A stretch of DNA of 11,838 nt from Bacteroidales bacterium UBA5621. Its GTDB lineage: Bacteria; Bacteroidota; Bacteroidia; Bacteroidales; VadinHA17. The translations under genes and the position numbers were made by a program. Shown in pieces: positions 1-6,727 of this stretch. Location: the NCBI GenBank assembly GCA_002424525.1, contig DIKJ01000166.1, forward strand, positions 2,997 to 14,834. Direction: 5' to 3'. How positions within the stretch are numbered: position 1 is the first letter of the stretch; each line of letters begins with the position of its first letter. A model generated the notes under the pieces. It saw nothing but the letters and a program-made list of their open reading frames with translations. It was not told the DNA's origin and made no database searches.

Positions 1-99
1 AACAGGAACGGGGTCTTTGACGCTTCAGCATGGGAGCCGATGGAGTCAGGGCTGATCGGGCCGGTTACTGTGACCCCGGTGAGGGGGAGAGGGGAGTAG
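1..99 (+). CDS. C-terminal end of a probable glycoside hydrolase (partial)
   Basis: Frame 1 is open from the window edge to a TAG at 97-99, giving 32 residues. It contains AWEPMESGLIGPVTV, which resembles the last strand of the C-terminal beta-sandwich in GH2- and GH106-like glycosidases, where a phrase like W-x-P-x-x-SGL-x-GPV is common; this is recalled from the families, not searched. The last seven residues (PVRGRGE) are encoded by the start of the purine-rich repeat that fills the spacer downstream, so the natural stop may have been shifted by repeat growth. It lies on the same strand as the GH5-like gene 121 nt downstream, in keeping with a carbohydrate-degradation region. The catalytic part is outside the window, so the exact family cannot be named. 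Confidence 0.6.
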   Translation, partial: NRNGVFDASAWEPMESGLIGPVTVTPVRGRGE

Positions 100-149
100 G
101 AAGCGTAGATCGGGGAGCGGGGAGCGTAGAGCGGAGAGCGGGGAGATCG
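81..149. repeat. Purine-rich degenerate tandem repeat
   Basis: The plus strand is almost all G and A with regular C or T. CGGGGAG occurs at 111-117, 118-124 and 139-145; AGCGTAGA at 102-109 and 123-130 (21 nt apart); AGATCG at 107-112 and 144-149. The run begins inside the last codons of the upstream gene and ends just before a second repeat type. It has no open frame or dyad of its own. Slippage during replication would explain its form. Confidence 0.75.
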
Positions 150-150
150 A

Positions 151-192
151 AAACTCCGTGAAACTTCGGTTACTCTGAGTAACTCCGTGTTA
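151..192. repeat. Short intergenic repeat built on AACTCCGTG
   Basis: AACTCCGTG occurs at 152-160 and 181-189, with the related AAACTTCGGTTACTCTGAGT between them. Read on the minus strand this is a CACGGAGTT / CAGAGTAAC pattern, like the dispersed 'cacggagtt-acacagag' sequences I recall from intergenic regions of many environmental bacteria. It sits immediately upstream of the GH5-like gene (start 221), so it lies in or near that gene's promoter or leader. No function is evident. Confidence 0.55.
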
Positions 193-220
193 AACAATAA
201 ATTATTTTACAAAATCAATT

Positions 221-1387
221 ATGAAAAAGAGTCTTATTACCCGCAGAATTTTTATACAAAATTCAGCTATTGCAGCTGCCGGGATAGCCCTTGCCGGATG
301 TCCGGCTGCATCCACGACTTCAACCGGAACCGGCAACAAGCTTCCCCGCTGGAAAGGGTTCAACCTTCTTGATCTCTTCTCACCCAATCCTCCGAAGAGT
401 CCCGGAGGAGGCAACAGGACAACCGAAGATGATCTGAAATGGATGGCTGACTGGGGATTCGACTTCGTCAGGTTACCCATGGCCTATCCACGCTATCTCA
501 GCTTCGACCGCACAAGGGATATCACTAAAGAGGAGGTTTACAACTTTGATGAGAAGGTACTGGAAGAGGTCGATAACCTTATAATAATGGCTCATAAATA
601 CAACCTGCATGTGAGCCTCAATCTCCATCGCGGACCGGGATATTGCATCAATGCCGGCTTCCATGAACCTTATAACCTCTGGAAAGACAGGGAAGCACAG
701 GATGCTTTCAATGCGCACTGGACAATGTGGGCTGAACGATACAAATCAATTTCACCAGAAAAGCTCAGCTTTGACCTGTTGAACGAACCTGCCTACATCG
801 AAGACATGAACGACCAGTATGCACAGAAAGGTCCGGTACCAGGCGATATTTACAGGAAAGTTGCCGAAGGCGCTTCGAAAGCAATATGGGCAGTCAATAA
901 GAACAGACTCATAGTCGCAGATGGCAACCAGGGAGGGAACAGTGTTATCCCGGAGCTTGAGGATCTGGGTCTTGCACAGAGCTGCCGTGGTTATTATCCG
1001 GGACTGGTCTCTCACTTCCAGGCTTCTTGGGTCTGGAAAGATCCGTCACAGGCTCCCGTGCCGGTATGGCCGGGCATCATCGACGGCAAATATTATGGGA
1101 GGGAATCGCTCGAGGAATTCTATAAACCATGGATTGAACTGAAAGAGAGAGGGATCGGCGTTCATTGCGGCGAGTGCGGGTGCTACAACAAAACCCCTCA
1201 TAACGTCTTCCTTGCCTGGTTTGGCGATGTGATAGATATCCTCACAAATGCAGGAATAGGTTATGCTCTCTGGAATTTCAGGGGCGATTTCGGTATCCTC
1301 GACTCACGACGTACCGATATCGAATACACCGACTGGTATGGCCACAAGCTTGACAGTAAACTGCTGGAACTGTTGAAAAAATATTAA
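221..1387 (+). CDS. GH5-like cellulase-family glycoside hydrolase, Tat-type lipoprotein
   Basis: A 388-residue retaining endo-glycosidase of the GH5/clan A type (TIM barrel), predicted to be exported and lipid-anchored. The N-terminus has a twin-arginine motif (TRRIFIQ, Arg8-Arg9), a hydrophobic stretch, and a lipobox LAGC with Cys27. The barrel follows from about residue 42. Visible landmarks are WGFDFVRLP (early strand), NLHRGPGY with His136, the acid/base motif FDLLNEP with Glu189, the likely nucleophile Glu318 in CGECG, and Trp351 in ALWNF near the end of the barrel. Both glutamates are present, so the enzyme should be active; the length fits a single-domain GH5 with no binding module. 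The ATG at 221 is chosen because it opens directly on the signal sequence. The substrate is not clear: beta-glucan, beta-mannan and other beta-linked glycans are all possible. It converges with the next gene with only 28 nt between stops and no obvious terminator. Confidence 0.88.
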   Translation: MKKSLITRRIFIQNSAIAAAGIALAGCPAASTTSTGTGNKLPRWKGFNLLDLFSPNPPKSPGGGNRTTEDDLKWMADWGFDFVRLPMAYPRYLSFDRTRDITKEEVYNFDEKVLEEVDNLIIMAHKYNLHVSLNLHRGPGYCINAGFHEPYNLWKDREAQDAFNAHWTMWAERYKSISPEKLSFDLLNEPAYIEDMNDQYAQKGPVPGDIYRKVAEGASKAIWAVNKNRLIVADGNQGGNSVIPELEDLGLAQSCRGYYPGLVSHFQASWVWKDPSQAPVPVWPGIIDGKYYGRESLEEFYKPWIELKERGIGVHCGECGCYNKTPHNVFLAWFGDVIDILTNAGIGYALWNFRGDFGILDSRRTDIEYTDWYGHKLDSKLLELLKKY

Positions 1388-1415
1388 AGGGCGCAGGGCT
1401 GATACCCGGACGTAA

Positions 1416-2336
1416 TTATTTGATCTTGTATACTTCAGATCCGGCCAGCAGGAAACATCCAAGACCAAAATCCGCGAAATTCTCCATAAAATATTTGTTG
1501 GTCAGGATCATGGCCGGCATCGTTTTTTCCGTTGAGACCAGTTCAGAAGGAAAACGGTTACGGGCATTGCTTAATAGCAGAGCCGTAAGATTCTCCGCAG
1601 CTTTTCGGTTCTGGAAACTCTCCGGTAGCAGGTCATGATCAATATACTCGTTGTAAATCCATGGATCACCAACAGCAAAAACATATCCTTTGCCGTATCT
1701 TGCCTCGGCCATCAATACCTTACCGTCCCTGGCAAGAACCGCCCTGGCGGGTCCGGAAAGTGCAATATCTGATATCTCCTTCATATATATTTTTGAAACT
1801 CCGCTGAAAAGAGGATGATCCGGAAGGTTTGTCAGGGCGCCCATCTCCCATTCCCTGCCTGTAACCGGATTAAGGGTAACATAGTTAAACCTCATACCGA
1901 ATTTCAACATAAGCTTATTGAGGTTGGTGAATTCGCAATTGGGGGCATCATTGGCAAGAACCGCGAGTACTCCTCCTTTTTTTACCCATTTAGCAATTGC
2001 CCTGATATCATCCGGTCCGATATAATTTGGTGATTTTGATTCTGAAGTGGTATCAGGATCCACTATTATATAAACATCCAGGTTTTTCAAGACGGGTGCA
2101 AAAGGTTTTTCAATGGTCTCAATCACTGCGCCCCGCGAAGTAAATATATCACCCCACCTGGAATAACCGCTCCATTCTGTATCGGTCCACAAATAATGGA
2201 ATGGTTGTCCTGTCTTTGAATGTGTTTCGCGGTTGAACCAGTTATCGAGCCCCACTACAGGCTGGGATAGCAGACTCTGCATGATAAGCATTAAAACTGC
2301 TGACAACAGCGTGACTTTGTAACAATATTTCTTCAT
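1416..2336 (-). CDS. Secreted DUF4350-like (GATase-like fold) protein
   Basis: A 306-residue protein with a Sec signal peptide (hydrophobic residues about 7-24, likely cleavage near LLS-QP). The rest looks like one alpha/beta domain of the class I glutamine-amidotransferase-like fold: LDVYIIVDPDT (strand), IGPDDIRAIAKWVKKGG (helix), VLAVLAND (strand), then a C-terminal part with KIYMKEIS and YGKGYVFAVGDPWIYNEYID. I see no Cys-His-Glu amidotransferase triad, so it is probably a binding or structural domain. From memory, very similar domains are fused to GH105 unsaturated rhamnogalacturonyl hydrolases in Bacteroides; here it stands alone with no glycosidase domain. It is the only minus-strand gene in the window and has its own promoter-like site. 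Family placement is by pattern, not search; 'hypothetical secreted protein' is the safe fallback. Confidence 0.72.
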   Translation of the reverse strand: MKKYCYKVTLLSAVLMLIMQSLLSQPVVGLDNWFNRETHSKTGQPFHYLWTDTEWSGYSRWGDIFTSRGAVIETIEKPFAPVLKNLDVYIIVDPDTTSESKSPNYIGPDDIRAIAKWVKKGGVLAVLANDAPNCEFTNLNKLMLKFGMRFNYVTLNPVTGREWEMGALTNLPDHPLFSGVSKIYMKEISDIALSGPARAVLARDGKVLMAEARYGKGYVFAVGDPWIYNEYIDHDLLPESFQNRKAAENLTALLLSNARNRFPSELVSTEKTMPAMILTNKYFMENFADFGLGCFLLAGSEVYKIK

Positions 2337-2363
2337 TCTGAGATTTTTATAATATTATTAAAC

Positions 2364-2394
2364 CAAAAATATAAAACATTACTGATGTATCAAA
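2364..2394 (-). promoter_or_regulatory. Bacteroidota-type promoter of the DUF4350-like gene
   Basis: On the minus strand TTTG (2394-2391) is followed after exactly 19 nt by TATTTTTG (2371-2364), matching the Bacteroidota sigma-ABfr consensus TTTG-N19-TAnnTTTG at every defined base. Transcription would begin about 2357, giving a leader of roughly 20 nt before the ATG at 2336. The surroundings are AT-rich. Confidence 0.7.
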
Positions 2395-2434
2395 TTTCCC
2401 GTCCGAATCAGTACCTTATCACCGGATGAAATGA

Positions 2435-2569
2435 ATAATTATCTTTGCAGTGATCGCCCCCAATGGCGTTTACTACTGGTTTGGTGAAGCAAGGCTTCCG
2501 GTGGAATGGGAAAAAGGGAGTCCGGTGATCAGATGGCATCCCGAATGGAACCCTCATACAAACAGGTAA
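2435..2569 (+). pseudogene. Possible 3'-terminal gene remnant or short ORF
   Basis: The frame starting at 2435 (just after an in-frame TGA at 2432-2434) is open to a TAA at 2567-2569. From about 2456 it reads like real protein: APNGVYYWFGEARLPVEWEK, then GSPVIRWHPEWNPHTNR. It is rich in Trp, Tyr and Pro, unlike a random reading of spacer DNA, and it ends cleanly. There is no ATG; a GTG at 2450 is the only plausible start, but the -7 box at 2440-2447 lies right against it. The simplest reading is the tail of a lost gene, possibly a glycosidase ('YYWFGE' recalls GH43-like proteins, weakly). A short translated leader peptide is the alternative. Confidence 0.3.
2440..2447 (+). promoter_or_regulatory. 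Bacteroidota -7 element upstream of the DUF1080 gene
   Basis: TATCTTTG, followed by CA, is a full match to the TAnnTTTG -7 box. No clear TTTG -33 element is found 19-21 nt upstream. It could drive the tandem-DUF1080 gene with a leader of about 160 nt; that leader contains the coding remnant at 2435-2569. It is divergent from the minus-strand promoter at 2364-2394. Confidence 0.5.
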
Positions 2570-2616
2570 AACTATTTCCGTATCTTGTATCAGAAAATAA
2601 ATTTATTCAGAAACCT

Positions 2617-3966
2617 ATGAAAAACCCGGTCTTCATTTTTGCATTTTCCATTATGCTTATCTTCAATGGATGCAGCAGTGAGAAGCAGTGGCAATATCTC
2701 GTGAAAGATGACCTCAGCCACTGGGAACAATTAAACGGTACAGCTCCCTTTGAGCTGATCGATGGCATGGTTGTCGGCACGACGGTACTTAATTCTCCCA
2801 ACTCCTTTCTCTGCACCAAAGAGAATTACGGAGATTTTATCCTGGAATTTGACACATGGTTCGATCCTCAGATGAATTCGGGAGTACAGATAAGAAGTGA
2901 AAGCAGGGATGATTATCAGAATGGCCGCGTGCACGGATACCAGGTTGAAATGGATCCTTCCAAACGAGCCTGGTCGGGAGGTATTTATGATGAAGCCAGA
3001 AGAGGCTGGCTGTATACCCTCGACAATAATCCGGAAGGCAAAAAAGCCCTCAGGGTAGGAGATTGGAATCACTACAGGGTTGAAGCCATAGGCAACTCAA
3101 TAAGAACATGGATCAACGGGATCCCATGCGCTGACCTGATTGACGATCTGACCCCGACCGGGTTCATTGCCCTTCAGGTACATGGTATCGGAAGAGACTC
3201 ATCACGGGTTGGTTTGCAGGTGAAGTGGAAGAATATCAGGATAATAACAGAAAACCTGGAAAAATATACCACACCATATCAGCCCGTGATACCTCAATAT
3301 AGTTTTCTCACTAATGAGCTTACCGAAAGAGAAAACAAAGAGGGCTGGAAGTTGTTATTTGACGGATCAACACCTTTCGGGTGGAGGAGTGCAGCCACAG
3401 GGGTTTTCCCGGCAGGTGGATGGGAAATAATAGATGGGACACTGACATTCAATCCTGCTACAAAAGGAAAAGGTGGCGGGGATATTGTCACAGTCGATAA
3501 ATTCAGGAATTTTGAACTTGTTGTCGATTTCAACTACTCCACAGGTGCAAACAGCGGAATAAAATATTTTGTCGATACTGAATCGGATGGAGGTTCTCGG
3601 GCATCTATAGGCTGTGAATATCAGATACTTGACGACCGGCTCAATCCTGATGCCCAGGCAGGTTTAGCCGGCAACAGGACACTGGCCGGATTATATGACC
3701 TCATTGCGCCCAGAAATAAAAGGGACAACGGACCAAACCAGTGGAACAGGGCTATAATTGTAGTGAACGGCCCCAAAGTACAGCACTGGCTGAACGGCCA
3801 GCTGACTGTGGAATACGAAAGGGGCACACCTGAGTGGAGGGAACTTGTTGCAGGCAGTAAATTCAAAAACTTCCCGGGATTCGGAGAAGCTGAAGAGGGA
3901 AGAATACTTCTGCAGGATCACGGAAATCTTGTGTCGTTCAAGAACATAAAGATAAGGGAATTGTAG
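2617..3966 (+). CDS. Tandem DUF1080 (3-keto-disaccharide hydrolase-like) lipoprotein
   Basis: A 449-residue lipoprotein with two DUF1080/LamG-like beta-sandwich domains. The start at 2617 is preferred over an in-frame ATG at 2506, because 2617 opens directly on a lipoprotein signal (MKNPVFIFAFSIMLIFNGC, lipid on Cys19), whereas 2506 adds 37 charged residues in front. Domain 1 (about 22-208) has HWEQLNG, WFDPQMNSGVQIRS, GYQVEMDPS and GDWNHYRVEA. Domain 2 (about 243-449) has the classic WKLLFDGS, GGWEIIDGTL, FNYSTGANSGIKYFVD, GCEYQILDD and LQDHG. In both, the NSG-x-x core and the E-Y/V-Q-I/V-E/L-D strand are kept, so both may bind sugar. Family members hydrolyse 3-keto-glycosides or bind carbohydrate; which applies here is unknown. 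It is followed after 81 nt by the lipoprotein-receptor cluster on the same strand. Confidence 0.88.
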   Translation: MKNPVFIFAFSIMLIFNGCSSEKQWQYLVKDDLSHWEQLNGTAPFELIDGMVVGTTVLNSPNSFLCTKENYGDFILEFDTWFDPQMNSGVQIRSESRDDYQNGRVHGYQVEMDPSKRAWSGGIYDEARRGWLYTLDNNPEGKKALRVGDWNHYRVEAIGNSIRTWINGIPCADLIDDLTPTGFIALQVHGIGRDSSRVGLQVKWKNIRIITENLEKYTTPYQPVIPQYSFLTNELTERENKEGWKLLFDGSTPFGWRSAATGVFPAGGWEIIDGTLTFNPATKGKGGGDIVTVDKFRNFELVVDFNYSTGANSGIKYFVDTESDGGSRASIGCEYQILDDRLNPDAQAGLAGNRTLAGLYDLIAPRNKRDNGPNQWNRAIIVVNGPKVQHWLNGQLTVEYERGTPEWRELVAGSKFKNFPGFGEAEEGRILLQDHGNLVSFKNIKIREL

Positions 3967-3996
3967 ACTCTGCATCCAGCTCCGGGAAATTTTTAT

Positions 3997-4004
3997 TACC
4001 TTTG
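3997..4004 (+). promoter_or_regulatory. Candidate -7 element before the lipoprotein-receptor cluster
   Basis: TACCTTTG fits TAnnTTTG and lies 43 nt before the ATG at 4048, a normal leader length for this group. No TTTG is found 19-21 nt upstream, so the assignment rests on the -7 box alone. If real, it separates the 4048-9862 cluster from the DUF1080 gene. Confidence 0.42.
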
Positions 4005-4047
4005 GAAGGATAAGTTATTCAGTGGTAACTTTTAAAAAACTCAGGCT

Positions 4048-4458
4048 ATGAAAAAAATTGCACTGTTTGTCACAATATCGGTCTGCCTGCTGTTTTCATC
4101 ATGCAGTAAAGACAAAGAATCTGAAAAGTTTAAGTTCCTGACAACACCAACATGGACAACTGACCAGCTTCTTGTAAATGGTGTAAGCGCTGATGGCCCG
4201 GGCGAACTGCTTGCAGGGTTTAAAGGGGATGCCAGCTTCAATAAAGACGGTACCGGAAGTTTCGGAAGTTATTCAGGCACCTGGAGATTCAGCTCCGATG
4301 AATCGCAACTTATTATTCAGACTCCCGACGTTCCGCTTCCAATTATAACAGATATTATACAGCTTACCGCTTCAAGACTTGAAGTTACGACTGTATTTCC
4401 CAATCCGGCCGATCAGACAAATCCTTACAACATCCGAATGATATTCAAGGTGAAGTGA
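4048..4458 (+). CDS. Small lipocalin-like (DUF5004-like) lipoprotein
   Basis: A 136-residue lipoprotein: signal MKKIALFVTISVCLLFSSC with lipid on Cys19, then an acidic-basic linker (SKDKESEK). The mature part is about 115 residues of beta-rich sequence. The pattern W-T-x-D-Q-L-LVNG, then FNKDGTGSFGSYSGTWRFS, then DESQLIIQTPD is typical of the small lipocalin-like lipoproteins of Bacteroidota (DUF5004 and related families), in which the DGTG-x-x-x-G-x-W turn is a hallmark. The TGA (4456-4458) overlaps the receptor's ATG by one base (TGATG), which indicates translational coupling and suggests a joint role, for example as a surface accessory to the receptor. No SusD features are present, and at 136 residues it is far too short to be SusD. 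The exact family and ligand are not known. Confidence 0.78.
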   Translation: MKKIALFVTISVCLLFSSCSKDKESEKFKFLTTPTWTTDQLLVNGVSADGPGELLAGFKGDASFNKDGTGSFGSYSGTWRFSSDESQLIIQTPDVPLPIITDIIQLTASRLEVTTVFPNPADQTNPYNIRMIFKVK

Positions 4459-6707
4459 TGCGTTTTGCCCTTACTGCTTTTCTATTGCTATTGTACTTTA
4501 CAATGGATGGTTCTGCCATCACAGGTAAAATCAGGGGCAAAGTATATGACAATGAGACCAGGCAACCCCTTGCAGGTGTCTATGTAATATGGGGAAGGAA
4601 CCTTGGGACAACCACCGGGGATGATGGCGGCTATGTAATAACACCGGACTCGGGAAGAGTCAATATCACATTCCAGTTTATCGGATACGAAACTGTTACG
4701 AAGAGTGTTTTCCTGCGGACAGGCGAAACTATTGAGCTCAATGTGGGGATGGATATGAAACTCAGTGAGATCGATCAGATAGTCATAAGTGCAAACAGAA
4801 CTGAACAGAGGATAGCGGAGCTGACCGTATCCGTCGATGTGATCAAGGCCTCATTTATATCAGAAAATCATATCACCGATGCTCAGGAACTGATCAATAA
4901 AACCCCGGGTATAGAAGTCATCGACGGCCAAGCTTCCGTAAGAGGCGGAAGCGGTTTCAGCTATGGGGTAGGCAGCAGGGTGCTGGCACTTATCGATGGA
5001 CTGCCTGTTCTTTCAGCCGACGCGGGGAACATCAAATGGCAGTTCCTTCCTCTCGAAAACCTGTCGCAGATCGAGATAATAAAAGGGGCTTCTTCAGTAC
5101 TCTACGGATCGTCGGCACTTAACGGAGTCATCAATTTCAGATCTGCCGATGCGACAAACAAACCTGTCACCCAATTCTTTACAGAGGCAGGTCTCTTCGG
5201 AAAACCCTCCAACAAGGATTGGGTATGGTGGGATACCCCCAGATCCTTCTTCAGCACATCTTTCTCACATCTTCAGAGATTCGGCAACACAGATTTCAGT
5301 ATCGGGGCCAATCTGCTGATTGATGAGGGTTACCGAAGGCTCAACGGAGAGAAACTCGGGCGTATAAGCTTTAGAATAAAACACTTAAACAGGAAGAAAG
5401 AGGGGCTCTCTTACGGTCTTAACCTCAACGCAGGCTATACCGGCAAAAAAGACTTCGTGCTTTGGGAGGATGCCGAATACGGAGCCTTAAAACAGAACAG
5501 CCTCACTGCCCTTGGATTGCAAGGTGATTTTCTTGCAGTCGATCCTTTCGTATCCCTGAAAAAGCGGGACCGTTACAAACATGATCTGCGGATGCGTATA
5601 CAGTCCTCAGGAAACAGGTTCCCCGACAGTGAGAAGAATAACAGCAATGCGCTCTCGGTTTTTGCCGAGTACCAGGGCTGGTTCAGGATTCATGACCGCA
5701 TAGATCTCACTGCTGGCATATCAGAAACCTACAGCAATGTGAGATCCAATTTCTTCGGCGATCATACCGCTCTGAATATTGCAGGATTCTCCCAGCTTGA
5801 GGTCACACCTTTCCACAGGCTGAAAGCAGTGGCCGGTGTAAGGGTCGAGCAATATTCACTCGACAGTGAAAAAGACAAAATCGTTCCCATTTTCAGAACA
5901 GGCCTGAACTTTCAGGCGGCAGATTACACTTACCTGCGAGCATCATTCGGCGAGGGTTACCGGTATCCTTCCATAGCCGAGAGATACGCCTCCACCACAC
6001 TGGGTTCGGTAAAAATATTTCCAAATCCTGATGTAGCTCCGGAATCCGGATGGAGCGCAGAACTGGGGTTCAAACAGGGAATCAGGATTGGCAAATTGAA
6101 CGGGCAATTCGATTTTTCGGCATTCCTCTCCCGGAACAGCGATCTGATAGAATACTTCTTTGCCAGTTACGAAGATCCTGTAACAGGGATCCCCGAAGTT
6201 GGATTCAAGGCAACAAATGTCGAACAATCGAGGATCAGGGGTTTTGAAACTGAATTTGTTGTCACCCGTTCAACCGAGAGGCTCAGCACCACTGTGAGCG
6301 GAGGCTATACATTCATTTATCCTGTTGAGTATAATAAATCATCACAGCAGGCTACAGGCGCCTACCTGAAGTACAGAAGAAAACACTCGGGAAAAATCAG
6401 TATCCTGACAAGATGGAATAAACTTGAATCCGGATTAAGCCTTTACGCCAAATCCAAAACCCTGAACATTGACGACGTATTCCTAAACCCGCTTACGCGG
6501 GAAGCGATACTTCCCGGGTTTTACGACTACTGGATGTCCGGCAACACAGGTTATTTCACAATTGATGGCAGTCTGGGGTACAAAATAAGCGATCCCCTTA
6601 CCCTGTCGCTTGTCGTTAAGAATTTAACAAATACTGAATATATGGGCCGCCCCGGCGATATTCAGCCGCACAGAAACTTCAGCCTGAGATTGACAGGAAG
6701 GTTCTGA
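4458..6707 (+). CDS. TonB-dependent outer membrane receptor with carboxypeptidase-regulatory-like domain
   Basis: A 749-residue outer membrane importer powered by TonB/ExbBD. The ATG at 4458 is chosen over a GTG at 4455 because it forms TGATG with the upstream stop and opens on the signal peptide (MRFALTAFLLLLYFTMDGSA). Domains: a carboxypeptidase-regulatory-like Ig fold (about 23-105: GKVYDNETRQPLAGV, TTTGDDGGYVI, FQFIGYE); a plug (about 120-230) with LINKTPGIEV, VRGGSGFSYG, LIDGLPVL and QIEIIKGASSVLYGSSALNG; then a 22-strand-type barrel ending in an aromatic residue (RLTGRF). Barrel hallmarks such as ASFGEGYRYPSIAERY and VKNLTNTEYMGRPG are clear. At this length, without the SusC extension and without a SusD neighbour, it resembles siderophore, cobalamin or metal receptors rather than glycan SusC. 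Its GH106-like neighbour 20 nt downstream suggests a sugar ligand. The ligand is unproven. Confidence 0.92.
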   Translation: MRFALTAFLLLLYFTMDGSAITGKIRGKVYDNETRQPLAGVYVIWGRNLGTTTGDDGGYVITPDSGRVNITFQFIGYETVTKSVFLRTGETIELNVGMDMKLSEIDQIVISANRTEQRIAELTVSVDVIKASFISENHITDAQELINKTPGIEVIDGQASVRGGSGFSYGVGSRVLALIDGLPVLSADAGNIKWQFLPLENLSQIEIIKGASSVLYGSSALNGVINFRSADATNKPVTQFFTEAGLFGKPSNKDWVWWDTPRSFFSTSFSHLQRFGNTDFSIGANLLIDEGYRRLNGEKLGRISFRIKHLNRKKEGLSYGLNLNAGYTGKKDFVLWEDAEYGALKQNSLTALGLQGDFLAVDPFVSLKKRDRYKHDLRMRIQSSGNRFPDSEKNNSNALSVFAEYQGWFRIHDRIDLTAGISETYSNVRSNFFGDHTALNIAGFSQLEVTPFHRLKAVAGVRVEQYSLDSEKDKIVPIFRTGLNFQAADYTYLRASFGEGYRYPSIAERYASTTLGSVKIFPNPDVAPESGWSAELGFKQGIRIGKLNGQFDFSAFLSRNSDLIEYFFASYEDPVTGIPEVGFKATNVEQSRIRGFETEFVVTRSTERLSTTVSGGYTFIYPVEYNKSSQQATGAYLKYRRKHSGKISILTRWNKLESGLSLYAKSKTLNIDDVFLNPLTREAILPGFYDYWMSGNTGYFTIDGSLGYKISDPLTLSLVVKNLTNTEYMGRPGDIQPHRNFSLRLTGRF

Positions 6708-6727
6708 AAAAATAATACATCAAATAA

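Noticed and set aside
203..210. TATTTTAC as a -7 box for the GH5-like gene
   Set aside because: It differs from TAnnTTTG at two defined bases and lies only 10 nt from the ATG.
1388..1415. Shared terminator between the convergent genes
   Set aside because: Only a three-pair GGG/CCC stem is present, with no T-tract on either strand.
2506..2616. Upstream ATG extending the DUF1080 protein by 37 residues
   Set aside because: It would place a charged stretch before a clear lipoprotein signal that begins at 2617, and it overlaps the remnant frame that ends at 2569.
4455..4457. GTG as the receptor start
   Set aside because: The ATG one codon later forms the common TGATG overlap and starts the signal peptide directly.
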